A stretch of 64,000 nt of DNA. Source: Paraphaeosphaeria minitans. Lineage: Eukaryota > Ascomycota > Dothideomycetes > Pleosporales > Didymosphaeriaceae. The notes beneath the pieces were generated by a model. That model saw only the letters and a list, made by a program, of their open reading frames with translations. It made no database searches and was not told the DNA's origin. Within the stretch, counting starts at the first letter, position 1, and each line of letters opens with the position of its first letter. This document shows, one piece after another, positions 25,374 through 38,813 of the stretch. The DNA lies in contig WJXW01000002.1 of the NCBI GenBank assembly GCA_015832175.1, positions 124,001 through 188,000 of the forward strand, written 5' to 3'. The position numbers and the translations under genes were made by a program.

Positions 25374-25585
25374 TGTTAGGAGTTAGGCATAAGTAATATA
25401 GTTTTAGCTTTAGATGTGAAACAATAGTGGATTGTATAGTAGGATGTAGAATAGAGGATAGACGAATCGCTGCCAGATTACTCTGTTAGTGATAGAACTA
25501 TATAGTCTTGGATTAGGTAATCTCCACCTACATTTGGCTGGCCCTTACCATCCCAGCGCCCAGCTAGGTACCCAGGGTTCTAACA
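25374..25585 (-). repeat. Element D 5' LTR
   Basis: 212 bases starting tgttaggagttaggc and ending gggttctaaca; direct repeat of 10,217-10,428. Followed by the target duplication actaa and the resumed sequence of element B. Confidence 0.93.
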
Positions 25586-28500
25586 ACTAAGCTTTCTTGA
25601 GATTCTCTTAGAGTTATTAGTGTATTTTCTTTATATTTTCTACTATATCTATAGCTTCTTTTGCTTTAATTATCGTATAAAATTATTAATTAAAGAGATG
25701 TAGGTGTCTTCTATAGTTTGTATAGAACAGTATATATCCTAATACTGCTAATACTTTGTTATTATAGGCCAACTATGCCATAGGTAGTAATAAAACCTAG
25801 TTATTCTTCTAACTGTTACAGTAGATGCGTAGGTACGTTTCTATAGTTTAGTTCGTACGTTCTATCTTTCTATCTATTTATAGATAGTAAGCTGTTAATA
25901 GCTTTTATTTCGTTCTAAGTAGTGCTATAAGTGTTGTCTAATAATTTAATATAAAGAGCTTGTCTCTATCGCTAATAATTATTTTTAGGATTCTGTAGTG
26001 TCTAATTAGTTAGTCTAGAATAAGAAAAGCAAGTTCCTTTACTATTATTCTTTTAAGACATAGAATAAACTTAACATACTTAGTTAGTTGGCAGACTATT
26101 ACTAGTATACTGTTGTATTTAATTCCTGTTATTAGATCCTTAGAGTTTAGAATTCCTATAACAAAATCTATAGTAATATCTTCCTATAGTACTGTTAGTA
26201 TTCTAATTGCTTATATCTCTCTATATTTAAGATATATACTGTGTTTATTTCTCTAGCATTCTATACATTTATAGATATAAGTTATTACAGCTTCTTTAAT
26301 TTCTTTAAAGGTGTAATTCCTTTAGATAAGTTCTATTATTTTTATAATGCCTAGGTGTCTGTACATAGGGTTGTCGTAGTATTATTAGATAATCTTAGTC
26401 TGTAGATATTCTAGAACTTCTTAGTTAATTACTAAAAGTTAATTTAGTTCTGCTATCAGCTCTAAAGATCTATCTTTAGCTTTATAAAGGATTACAGAGA
26501 AGGTTTTTGCCTTTTCTCCTACTAGATTACTTTGTTAGCTAAAAGCGTCTACTCTACTATTTTCTTTTCTAGCTATATAGATAATTTTAAACTTATACTA
26601 CCTAGTAGTCTATAACTATCTTTATTATCGTAGCGTAAGTTCTTTTGTTATTGTGAACCTTAAAAGGTTCTGATAATCTATATAGATTTCTAGCGTTAAG
26701 TAACTAAGCGTATAAATCCTCTAGTGCTTTAAGGCTTTAATAATAGCGTAGAGTTCCTTATTTTATATATTGTATTATGTTTTAGCGTTATTAAATTTGC
26801 ATAAGTAATAGGCAATTAGGTGCTATTTACTATTATATTCTTATTTAGCGTAGGCACCTAGCGTAAGATCGCTAGCGTCTATTTTAAAGCGTAGTAGTTT
26901 ATTACTTTTAAAATAAATAAGGACAAGTTCTATAATACATACTATCTTAAGGAGTTAGAATAACATTCTACACTTATCTATTTATTTAAAGGGTACATCC
27001 TTCTTTATAAGATTTATTAAAGGTATTATAACCTTTACGTAATCTTAGATAAATTGTTAGTTGAATCTATAAAATCCTAAGAATTCTTAGATATTCTTAG
27101 CTGTCTTTAGTATTAGCTAGTTCTTAATATATTTAACTTTACTTAGTGCTATCTTAATTCCTTCTATAGTAATAATGTGTCCTAGGAATTTAAGTTATTT
27201 AACGTTAAATTTATATTTTTTAAGTTTAATATAAAGGCATGCTTTGTCTAGTGCGTTTAGTACTATCTATATATACTTAGTGTGGTCTAATTTGTTTTTA
27301 GAAAAGACAAAGATATCGTCTATATACGCAATAATAAATATGTCCAGATATTCGCAGAGTACGTTATTAATAAGCGCTATAAAAGCTGCTAGTGCGTTTA
27401 TAAGTCTAAAAGGCATAACCTTGTATTTAAATAGTCTGTAGCGTAATTAAAACACTGTTTTCTATTCTTTACCTTTCTTAATTTATATAAGGTGGTAACC
27501 GTCTCTTAGATCTATTATTATAAATATCTTAGCTTAAGATAGTTAATCTCGTAACTCTATAATATTTAGTAGTAGATATTAGTTCTTTATTATTATATTG
27601 TTAAGTTATTAGTAGTTAACGCATAGTTTGTCTAATCTATCCTTTTTCTTAATAAACATAAAAGGGCTTACTACTAGTAACTTTAATAGTTATATATTTT
27701 CTTTCTTAAAGTTTGTCTTAATAAAATTACGTTTTTTAAGGAGTTCTTCTCCTATCTTACTATATAGTAGTCTAAAGGGTAGCGTCTTCCCTTCTTCTAG
27801 GTCTATTATAAGATCTTAGGGTTAATATTTAGGTAGGTTTGCTTTTCCTTCCTTTTCCGTAAATATATATGTCTATTTCCTATACTCTCTTAGTAAGGTA
27901 AAGGGTATACTATTGTCCTCCTTCTTACACTTCTTAACCTAGTAGTTCCTACTAGCGTCTACTAAGGTATACTTCTATTTTTTAACTGTTTATTATAGTA
28001 TTATATTATTAATAACTTTCTTATCTACTATTATTTTTAGTTAATGCGTAGGCTTTACTTATAATACATAATTACAGCGTTTAAATAATATTTTTTCTAT
28101 ACCCTAGTTAATCTATAGGTTGTGTATTATTAACTAAAGTAATCCTAAGACTAACTTATACTTAGATCCTAGTAAAATATCTAAGGTAAGTTCCTCTTTA
28201 TATCCTTAGACTATTATTATAGTAGTAACCTCCTAGTATATCTAAGGTGTCTTAGGTATTAGGGATCTATTTGCGATATAGACAATATAAGGTACTTTTT
28301 TCTCTAATATTATAAGTCCTACTCGTCTTACTATTTAATAAGATATAAAATTCTTTTCTACTCCTAAGTCTACAAGAGCTTAAGCCTATATTTCTTTAAG
28401 CTATACTAGTAGCTTAACTAATACTATACTTACTATAGTATTTAATTTAATAAAGGCGTTTTCTTATCTAAGTTTAGGCCTAAAAAAGACATCTATTTAT

Positions 28501-30355
28501 ATAGATTGTAATTAAGTTTAGGTGCGTAGTATACATTTCTAAGTATCTACTTCTATTATTATCTTTAAGTATATAGCTTATATAGATTGTCTTCTTCTTC
28601 TTTCTATAAGAATGTTCTTCTATTTTTCCTCCTATAGTCTTTACTATTCCTATGTACTAGTTAAATTAGTAGTTCTATTATTACTTCTTACGTAGGGCAG
28701 TTTATAAAGCTGTCTAAATATTTAGCTATGTAGTAGTATTCGCAGTCTTAGTTTAGACATGTATACTAGTATAGTTATATATAGTCTCTATTAATAAGTA
28801 TATTGTAGCATTTGTTGCCCTTTAGCGTAAAGTAAGAAAAGTATTTTACTTATTATTTATTCTAGAGGTGTTTGTTATAAGCTATAATAGGGTAGTCTAT
28901 CTATATCTATCTATAGCGTAGTTTCCTTCTAAGTTATTTCTTATTTTCCTTTTTCTCTATCTTATGTTGTGCGTATATTAGTTCTTTGTAATATATCTAC
29001 ATATAGAATTAGTGTGTAGGATTTTAGTAGTCTAGGTAGTACTTTAGTACGTAGTCTAACTTCTTATTTTTATAGAGTTGTATCCCTTTTAGTGCCTAGT
29101 AGGGTTCTATATAGTCCTAAACATTTAGTTTATACTTAGGTAATATAGGGTTGTCTTCTTCCTACCTACTTTATAGGTAAGGAGTAGGAAATCTTAGTAT
29201 CTCTTCTACGTCTTCTACATTATAGTATACGTTAGAGTCGTCTTCTAGATCTTTATATAATTATAAGTTAGGTAAATCTAATTACTTATTTTGTTCTAGC
29301 GTAACGTGTTAGTAACTAAATAGTGTTATAACAACCTTCTATTCTTTATTAGGTTCTTAGTCCTTAATAGTTAGTATATTTAACTTAGTTTAATAGACTT
29401 TATTCTTTAATCTACAGTTCTTAGCTATATAGCCTAGTTTGCCACATATAAAGCATTTATAGGTCTTAGTTATTAGTTATTAACTTCTATTAGAGACGCG
29501 TTTATTAGGCTGCTTAGGGCCTATTTTTCCTCTTTTTCCTTTGCCTATATAGTTAAACTAGATATTTTCTATTAGTTTGTATCTCTAGTAGTTCCTTAGC
29601 TATTACTTTTAGACAATTCTAATAAGGTTCTTATAAACCACTTTTACTGGTTATCTAAAGCTTATCGCCCTAGGGTTTTAGTAGAACTCCTATTATAGTA
29701 AAAACTACTCTTTATTAATTCTAATAGTTTCTTTATATAGTTCTTTAAGGTTAGTAATTTGTGCACTACTATATAAGAGTTCCTTACGTAGTTTCTATTT
29801 AAGTCTTTATTTATACATATCCTAAAGAGATTTATTATCCTAGTTAAGTTACACAGCGTATCTATAAAACTTAGCTATATACTTAGCTACTAATTATTTT
29901 TAAATTATAGTCTAAATCTTTACTTTTATAATAGAGTCTTTGTTAGTAATCCTAAAGAGTTATTTAAGGCATTTCTTAAAGTTATTATAATTCTTAATAA
30001 TATTAACTATATTAGCGTAGTTGTCTGCGTAGTTATTATTGTTGTTATTATAGTCTATTCCTAGGTACTTTTTAAGGTAGGAATAGATCTATAATCCTAT
30101 ATCTCCTTATATATATATTACTGCAAAGATAACCTTCTTTTTATCTTTAAGGGGTTTATCTAAGTTAAAGAAGTAGAGGTCTAACTAAAGAATCTAGACG
30201 TTAGTTTAAAATTATTTGCTAAAGTAGAGATTAGGTTTATACGCCTTACTGCTATCTTTTATAAAAGTAATCTTAGCGGCACCTAAAGCTGTAGAAGAGG
30301 TAGGAGTTTGTAAAGTACTTATATTAAGAGTGTTTAAGATATTAAATCTAAGAGG

Positions 30356-30515
30356 GTAGCTAGTCCTAAAGGGTTAAGGTTAGTTCTTAGGCAGGAGTAC
30401 TTACAGAAAGTAGAAAGACTTATTAATATAATAGTATCTTACAAAGTGTAATAAGTTAATAATTTAGTCTGCTAGAATCTAAATAATAAATTAATAAATA
30501 GATTAAATATAAGTA
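30356..30515 (+). repeat. 160-bp shared module, copy 2
   Basis: Starts tagctagtcctaaagggtta and ends aatataagta, directly against the 280-bp LTR at 30,516. In element B's own direction this is the leader just inside the 5' LTR, before gag. Confidence 0.88.
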
Positions 30516-30795
30516 TAAGAAGCTTATTCTCGCGTTTCTATATACTAAGTAGTCCTACACATCCTAGAATCCTATATGTCCTAGAGTCCTATATGTCCCA
30601 GAGTCCTATATATCCTAGAGTCCTGTGCGGGCGAGTCCCACGCGTCCTAGAGTTCCTGTATAGGCGAGGCCTGTGCGGTCCTTAGAACCCTTAGGACCTA
30701 TAACCTATTACCTAACTGCCTAGTTAGCTAACTCTAGAGGACTAGTAGTTTAATAAGCTTATGCCCTACTACTTACGCATAGCTAGATCCTAACA
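30516..30795 (-). repeat. 280-bp LTR shared by gypsy B (5') and gypsy C (3')
   Basis: Starts taagaagcttattctcgcg (TG changed to TA) and ends gatcctaaca; it pairs with 39,790-40,069. It contains three or four tandem copies of a 16-17 base unit (cctatatgtcctagagt). The left neighbour is B's leader module. The right neighbour, ttattctccccctc, is a polypurine tract on the minus strand, which belongs inside C. One LTR therefore closes C and opens B. Confidence 0.88.
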
Positions 30796-30889
30796 TTATT
30801 CTCCCCCTCTAAGCTTAATGTCCTTATAAGTTAACTACTTATAAAGTTATTATCTTATTCTGTTTAATATTACTATAGTTAAGCTAATT

Positions 30890-31400
30890 ATCTTAAAAAA
30901 GACTACGTTTTTATAATAGTTGCCTATTTATACTATGCTAAGAAGAAATATACTTATTATTTTTCTTCTTTACACTTTTAGTGTACTAACTGCGTTAGAT
31001 AGGGAAACTAGAAGTGCGAGCCTAAGAAGATCTCTTTATTAGATTATTTAAAAATAGATACTAAAATAGAGAGGTTAGAAAAGTTAGAGGCTAAAGAGGA
31101 GGCAAAGCTCTATATTAAAAAAGAGCTAGCTAAAGTAGCTCTTTTTTACGCCTATTAGGCGCGAGAGAAAATAGCGCGCTTACGTAATTAGTAAAAGAAA
31201 TTATATTAGAAGGAATAAGAATTATTTAATCGCGGTATAAGTACTATAGATAAGTTAGAAGCGCTTAAGGTGTAGGAGGAATTAGTATAAGCTACTACGT
31301 TAATAAATCCTAACGCGCTGTTAGGCGCTAAGGTAATTAACTAGTCTATTTTATAGGCTAGCCTTTATACTAGTGGTAATTCCTAGGTGCGTCCTAGTTA
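30890..31400 (+). pseudogene. Opposite-strand accessory ORF relic in gypsy C (Cys-rich head plus coiled coil)
   Basis: Opposite in direction to C's pol and beside the 3' LTR. Reading through stops gives a Cys-bearing head (CTNCVRQGNQKCEPKK, near 30,985), then a charged helical stretch with heptad spacing (AREKIARLRNQQKKLYQKEQ near 31,160), then a short tail ending about 31,400 (VRPSYF). This is the plan of a widespread class of fungal predicted proteins of unknown role. The head plus coiled coil could bind nucleic acid, but no enzyme motif is present. The equivalent relic in B (9,250-9,740) has the same plan but different sequence. Confidence 0.5.
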
Positions 31401-34400
31401 TTTCTAGTGGAATTCCTTAATCTTTTGCTAACAGTTTTCTAGATTATTCTTTAGTTCCTAGGTGTTTTCGCTATGTAGGTAACTTTTCTACTTAATAAGG
31501 TACGTGTTGTTGTGCTAATTATATTCTAGAATTCTTTTAACCTTAAATTTATTTTCTTCCTTAGTCTGGTGGTAGAAGGTGGTTTTAACTAGTGTATTAG
31601 GGTCTGCTAGTTCTAGTAGTAATACGTGGAATACTAAGTGTATCTTTATATCTAGCGGTAGTTCTAACTTGTAGTTTACTAGTAATATTTACTTAGAAAT
31701 GTAAAATAGTCTAATCTTAATATAATCTAGTTTCTTGTGTTTTTTCTTTTAAGTTTAAAGGTTCTTTATAAGTAGATATACTTTATCCCCCTTCTTTAGC
31801 TAAGGTGCTATTTTTTATTTTTAATTTTAGTATAAGATTAATTGCTACTAAGCTTTCTTAAGATTTTCTTAGAGTTATTAGTGTATTTTCTTTATATTTT
31901 CTACTATATCTATAGCTTCTTTTGCTTTAATTATTGTAGGAAATTGTTAGTTAAAGAGATGTAGGTGTCTTCTATAGTTTGTATAGAATAGTGTATGTCC
32001 TAATGCTGCTGATACTTTGTTATTATAGGCTAACTATGCTATAGGTAGTAATAAAATCTAGTTATTCTTCTAATTATTATAGTAGATGCGTAGGTACGTT
32101 TCTATAGTTTAGTTTGTACGTTCTGTTTATCTATCTGTTTATAGATAGTAAGCTATTAATAGTTTTTGTTTTGTTCTAAGCAGTGCTATAAGCGTTGTCT
32201 AATAATTTAACGTGAAGAGCTTGTCTCTGTCACTAATAATTGTTTTTAGGATTCTGTAGTATCTAACTAGTTAGTCTAGGATAAGAAAAGCAAGTTCCTT
32301 TGCTATTATTCTTTTAAGATATAGAATAAGCTTAACATACTTAGTTAGTTAGTAGACTATTACTAGTATACTGTCGTATTTAATTCCTGTTATAGGATCT
32401 TTAGAGTTTAGAATTCCTGTAACAAAATCTATAGTAATATCTTCCTATAGTGCTGTTAGTATTCTAATTACTTATATCTCTTTATATTTAAGATATATAC
32501 TGTGTTTGTTTCTCTAGTATTCTATATATTTGTAGATGTAAGTTATTATAGCTTTCTTAATTCCTTTAAAGGTGTAATTCCTTTAGATAAGTTCTATTGT
32601 CTTTATAATGCCTAGGTGTCTATATATAGGGTTATTATAGTATTATTAGATAATCTTAGTCTATAGATGTTCTAGAACTTCTTAGTTAATTACTAAAAGT
32701 TAATTTAGTTCTACTATTAGCTCTAGAGATCTATCTTTAGCTTTGCGAAGGATTATAGAGAAGGTTTTTGCCTTTTCTCCTACTAGATTACTTTATTAGC
32801 TAAGAGCGTCTACTCTGCCATTTTCTTTCTTAGCTATATAGATGATTTTAAACTTATACTACCTAGTAGTTTATAACTATTTTTGTTATTATAGCGTAAG
32901 TTCTTTTATTATTGTGAACCTTAGAAAGTTCTTATAATTTATGTAGATTTCTAGTGTTAAGTAACTAAGTGTATAAATCCTTTAGTGCTTTAAGGCTTTA
33001 ACAATAGCGTAGAGTTCTTTATTATGTACGTTATATCGTGTTTCGGCGTTATTAAATTTATATAAGTAATAGGCAATTAGGTGCTATTTGCTGTTATATT
33101 CTTATTTAGCGTAGGCGCCTAGCGTAAGATCGCTAGTGTCTATTTTAAAGCGCAATAGTTTATTGCTTCTAAAATAAATAAGGATAGGTTCTATAATACA
33201 TACTATCTTAAGGAGTTAGAATAACATTCTACACTTATCTGTCTATTTAAAGGGTACATCCTTTTTTATAAAATTTATTAAAGGTATTATAACCTTTACG
33301 TAATCTTAAATAAATTGTTAATTAAATCTACAGAATCCTAAGAATTCTTAGATATTCTTAGCTGTCTTTAGTATTAGCTAGTTCTTAATGTATTTAACTT
33401 TACTTAGTGCTATCTTAATTCCTTTTATAGTAATAATGTGTCCTAGGAATTTAAGTTATTTAATATTAAACTTGCATTTCTTAAGTTTAATACGAAGGCA
33501 TGCTTTGTCTAGTGCTTCTAGTACTATCTGTATATACTTGGTGTGGTCTAATTTGTTTTTAGAAAAGATAAGGATATTATCTATATACATAATAACAAAT
33601 ATGTCTAGATATTCGCAGAGTACGTTGTTAATAAGTGCTATAAAAGCTGTTAGTGCATTTATAAGTCTAAATAGCATAACTTTATACTTAAATAGTCTAT
33701 AGCGTGATTAAAATGCTGTTTTTTATTCTTTACCTTTCTTAATTTATATAAGGTGGTAACCGTCTCTTAGATCTATTATTATAAATATCTTAGCTTAAGA
33801 TAGTTAATCTCGTAACTCTGTAATGTTTAGTAGTAGATATTAGTTCTTTATTATTATGTTATTAAGTTATTAGTAGTTAACGCATAGTCTGTCTGATTTA
33901 TCCTTTTTCTTAATAAATATAAAAGGGCTTACTGCTAGTAACTTTAATAGTTATATATATCCTTTCTTAAGGTTTATCTTAATAAAATTACGTTCTTTAA
34001 GGAGTTCTTCTCCTATCTTACTATATAGTGGTCTAAAGGGTGGTGTTTTCCTTTCTTCTAGGTCTATTGTAAGATCCTAGGGTTAATATTCTAGTAGGTT
34101 TACTTTTCCTTCCTTTTCTGTAAATATATGTGTCTATTTCCTGTACTCTCTTAGTAAGGTAAGGGGTGTACTATTGTCCTCCTTCTTACACTTCTTAACC
34201 TAGTAGTTCCTACTAGCGTCTACTAAGGTGTGCTTTTGTTTTTTAACTGTCTATTATAGTATTATGTTATTAATAACTCCCTTATCTACTATTATTTTTA
34301 GTTAATACGTAGGCTTTGCTTATAATACCCAATTATAGTGTTTAAACGATATTTTCTTTGTACCCTAGTTAATCTGTAGGTTGTGTATTATTAACTAAGG

Positions 34401-36117
34401 TAATCCTAAGACTAACTTATGCTTAGATCCTAGTAAGATATCTAAGGTAAGTTCCTCTCTATGTCCTTAGACTGTTATTGTGGTAGTAACCTCCTAGTAT
34501 ATTTAAGGTGTCTTAGGCATTAGGGATCTATTTGCGACATAGATAATATAGGGTACTTCTTTCTCTAATATTATAAGTCCTACTTATCTTACTATCTAAT
34601 AAGATATAAAGTTCTTTCCTACTCCTAAGTCTATAAGAGCTTAAGCCTATATTCCTTTAAGCTGTACTAGTAGCTTAACTAATACTATGCTTACTATAGC
34701 ATTTAATTTAATAAAGGCGTTTTCTTGTCTAAGTTTAGATCTAAAAAAGACATCTATCTGTATAGGTTATAGTTAAGTTCTAGTGCCTAGTATACGTTTC
34801 TAAGCATCTGCTTCTATTATTATTCTTAAGTACGTAGCTTGTGTAGATTATTTTCTTCTTCTTTCTATAAGGATGTTTTTCTGTTTTTTCTCCCGTAGTC
34901 TTTATTATTCCTATATACTAGTTAAATTAGTAGTTCTATTATTACTTCTTATATAAGGCAGTTTGTAAAACTATCTAAATGTTTAGCTATGTAGTAGTAT
35001 TTATAGTCTTAGTTTAGACACGTGTACTAGTATAGTTATATATAGTCTCTATTAATAAGTATATTATAGCATTTATTACCCTTTAGCGTGAAGTAAGGAA
35101 AGTATTTCACTTATTATTTATCCTAGAGGTGTTTGTCGTAAGCTGTGATAGGGTAGTCTATCTATATCTATCTATAGCGTAATTTCCTTCTAGGTTATTT
35201 CTTATTCTCTTCTTTCTCTGTCTTGTGTTATATATATATTAGTTCTTCGCAATGCGTCTATATATAGAATTAGTGTGTAGGATTTTAGTAGTCTAGGTAG
35301 TACTTTAGTACGTAGTCTAACTTCTTATTATTATAGGGTTGCATTCCTTTTAGTGCCTAGTAGGGTTCTATATAGTCCTAAATATTTAGTTTATACTTAG
35401 GTAATATAGGGTTATTTTCTTCCTACCTACTTTATAAGTAAAGTGTAGGAAATCTTAGTATCTCTTCTACGTTTTCTGCGTTATAGTATATATTAGAGTT
35501 GTCTTCTAGATCTTTATATAGTTGTAAGTTAGGTAAATCTAATTACTTACTTTACTCTAGTGTAACGCGTTAGTAACTAAATAGCGTTATAATAACTTCC
35601 TATTCCTTATTAGGTTCTTAGTCCTTAATAGTTAGTATATTTAACTTAGTTTAATAGACTTTATTCTTTAATCTACAGTTTCTGGCTATGTGGCCTAGTT
35701 TGCTATATATAAAGTATTTACAGGTCTTAGTTATTAGTTATTAACTTCTATTAGAGACGCGTTTGTTAGGCTGCTTAAGGCCTATTCTTTCTCCTTTTCT
35801 TTTACCTAAGTAGTTAAACTAGACATTTTCTATTAGTTTATATCTCTAGTAGTTCCTTAGCTGTTACTTTTAGATAATTCTAATAGGGTTCTTATAAACT
35901 ACTTTTGCTAGTTATCTAAAGCTTATTACTCTAGGGTTTTAGTAGAGCTCCTGTTATAGTAAAAACTACTCTCTATTAATTCTAATAGTTTTTTTATATA
36001 GTTCTTTAAGGTTAGTAATTTGTGCACTACTATGTAAGAGTTCTTTACGTAGTTTCTGTTTAAGTTCTTATTTATACATATTCTAAAGAGATTTATTATC
36101 CTAGTTAAGTTGCACAG

Positions 36118-36429
36118 TGTTAGTTTGGCTTAATCTGTAATTAAGCATTTAAGGGTTGATAGTATACTATCGTGCAAAGGGTGAGAAGTAGGTTTAATTA
36201 ATTACGTCTAGTCTATCGTACAAAGGGGCACTGAGGGCTTTATGAAGTCTCTGCCTCTTAGCGCTGACCTAAGCAGGGGGTCCTTGTGCAGGTCCTTATA
36301 GGTAGGCAAGGCCTTATAAAGTCTCTGCCTCTTAGCGCTGACCTAAGTAGTAGGTCCTTGTGCGGGTCCCTATAGGTAGGCAGGCCCCTATTTCACTTAG
36401 TGCTATTTATATAATAAACTATATAGACA
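36118..36429 (-). repeat. Element E LTR (left)
   Basis: 312 bases. Inside, a unit of about 74 bases (from agggctttatgaagtctctg at 36,234; second copy from 36,309) is repeated in tandem. The same doubled form is seen in the right LTR, but the solo LTR at 40,123 has only one unit. Confidence 0.93.
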
Positions 36430-38813
36430 CTAGCAACTTTTCTTTTGTATAATAGCTTATATCTATTATATGCTTTCCCTTTCCTATCCTTCTCTATCTA
36501 TATAGTTAACCTTCCCCTATCAGAACAGGTTATAAAGTAGGTGCAGTATTACTATATAGTAGAGGTTCTATTTGCACCTGCTCTTATATAAATAGGTAGT
36601 AATAGCTAACCTACTTAGTTCTTACCCTACCCTTTTGTATAGTAGTAGAATTATATTATATAATAAAGCTCTTTCTAGGCATGTGTCCTATGCGCAAATA
36701 GAAGGTAAGGTGTTAAGTAATATAATGCTTAGCGCTAGGTCTTAGTAAGTAAGTATAGAAAAATCGCTCCTAGTTATATAATAAAGGTATACAGTAGAAG
36801 TAAAGTATAAAGTAGCCTTCTGTGCTTCTTCTTTATTACTCTATTAGTCTTGTTTATCTTCCTCCTCTTTTGTGCGATAGTCTTTTTCCTTTAGCTCTCC
36901 TTTAAAGTTAAAGATGTATGCTTATACATCTATAGCAAAGGGTTTATATTTATAGAAGTTAGCGTATAATAACATGTATTGCCTTCTAGCTTACTAGGTA
37001 TCCCTTAGTAGATAGTTAGTAGACTAGCATCCTTTTTTATAGTATATAAAGTATTTCTACTTCGTGCGAGAGCTTAAACTTCTAAAGTTGTCTTTTCCTT
37101 TTAGTCTAAAGGTTAATCTGCCTCTAGAGGGGCTAGATTCTTTTGTGCGATTAGGATTATTATATTATTAATTAGTGTAGTACACTTCTTTACTATTTTA
37201 GAGAAACTATAACTTCTTCCTATTTTTAGTAACTTAGAGTAATACACAAAGGTCGCTAAGTAAGCCTTCTACTATATTTTTAGGGTTAAATATAGCTTAT
37301 TTAAAGTTAGAATAGCTGCAGCATGCTTATATAATAGTAGTGTATAGTTATAATTTACTACTAAAGCCTTATCTAAGAGCCCTTTAGGCTAAGGTAAGCT
37401 TATTAATTATTACTTCTAGGGCCTTATACAATATAGTAGCTAGATTATCTCTTTTATAGCGTTTAAAGGTAAGAGTAGTCTAGTCTATCTAGTACTAATT
37501 ATAATTAATACTAGTGTTAAAGTGCCTATTTAGTCTGTTGTACAATTTATCCTATAGAAGTCCTAGTCTAATGTTGTGTAGGTAGTAGGTACTCGCATAA
37601 TTAGAAAGGATTCCTAGGAAGATATTTATATACTAGTCCTATAGTATACCTAGCCTATAGCATAGTTCTCTAAAGACTTTTACCTTATTTACTAGGATAT
37701 TATATAGCCTACTAGTGTAGTTATTCTCTTTACTCTAAGCCTTCTAAAAGAGAATAATCTTGTCTAGCTAGATATAAGCATAATCTCCTAGTTATTAAGG
37801 AGACTAGGAGTGTCTAGCCTCTTCGTACAATATAGTTTGTTAGGCAAAAGTAGTCTAGGTTTTAGGCTGCTACTACTAGTGTAGCTCTATATATAGTGTC
37901 TCTATCCTCGCATATATAGGGATAGGCCCTAGCTATGCTCTATATATATATGTATTACTTATAGATAGTGTAGGTTGCATTATTAAGATCGTGCGAAGCA
38001 GTTTAGGTTGCAGTTATAAAGTTATTATACGAAGGGTCTATAGCTTATAGTTAAGCTATAATAGTTTAAAGAGTTTCTTTACATAAGTGTCCTTTATTAT
38101 AGAATTAGTAGCGACAAAGCCTTCTTTTGTAAAAAAAGTAATAAGCTCTCTTTTTACTATATAATTAATCTTATTAAAGGTTCTCTTTTTCTAGTTATTA
38201 AAATCTTTAGTAAAAGAAAAGATTACCTCTTTACCTTTAAGGCTGCTTATGTGATATTACGCGATTATATACACTATATAAGTGTTTAGCTGTTTTAGAG
38301 AAGGGGGTAGGTGGCTATATAAATCTACTTTATCTATTTAGTACTTTTGTGCGATCTCTCCTCTTAAGGTAATAGCCTTAATATTTGTTACTTCCTCTAC
38401 TTATTAAAGCTATATTGCTTTAGCTTTATCTTTCTACTAAGGAGGCAGTATTGATTGTTGCGCGACGTCCTTAGGTTATAGTTCCTCTAGGAAGTCTCCT
38501 AGTCTTAAGGCCATATTATTATTGTCTTTCTTAGTTGTGCGACGTGTCTGCGTTTAGTTATTGCTAGTTTAATCGTACAACGTGTTTTTTAGAGTTATAA
38601 ATGTGCTTACTATCTCCTTTCTTTTCTATAGAATAGCTTAGACTAGATTATACAACTCTTTATAGATATACGCGCTTTATTTCTACTTATTATATAATCT
38701 AAAATTTGATCTCTAGTAAAGGTAATAATATAGAGCCTACGTATCTAGCTTATAGGGCGCTCTATCTTTAGACCTTACTAGTTTACAGTTAATTAGAATT
38801 AACTACTAATTAG

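Larger units (their letters stand above)
10217..25585 (-). mobile_element. Gypsy LTR retrotransposon D, nested in B, split by copia F
   Basis: Bounded by 212-bp LTRs (10,217-10,428 and 25,374-25,585) and a 5-bp target duplication actaa (10,212-10,216 and 25,586-25,590). The polypurine tract, minus-strand GGGGGATAA, lies at 10,429-10,437 beside the left LTR, so the element reads right to left. Gag relics are at about 24,400-25,200 and 16,900-17,140. Reverse transcriptase is at 15,300-16,050, with VTCVIYLDNILIFSNTLKEH near 15,630; YLDN has one catalytic Asp lost to Asn, a typical RIP change. RNase H and integrase follow down to about 13,000. After removing F (7.2 kb) the element is about 8.1 kb. 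Confidence 0.9.
9204..30515 (-). mobile_element. Gypsy LTR retrotransposon B, RIP-degraded, split by element D
   Basis: Reads right to left. A gag relic at about 29,200-30,300 includes a zinc knuckle near 29,400 (CFICGKLGYIAKNC, the His changed to Tyr). Protease is near 28,000, reverse transcriptase at about 27,200-27,800 and integrase near 26,000-26,700. At 10,216/25,586 the element is cut by D: ...attactactaa joins gctttcttgag, exactly matching the uncut sequence of sister copy C at about 31,830-31,860. B and C align over most of their length (B 9,771-10,216 plus 25,586-30,515; C from about 31,400). B's right LTR is the unit at 30,516-30,795 that C also uses. Confidence 0.85.

Noticed and set aside
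27244..27819. Two plus-strand frames of 63-65 codons
   Set aside because: They are antisense shadows of the reverse-transcriptase relic of element B, in the same place as the plus frame at 33,388-33,702 in C.
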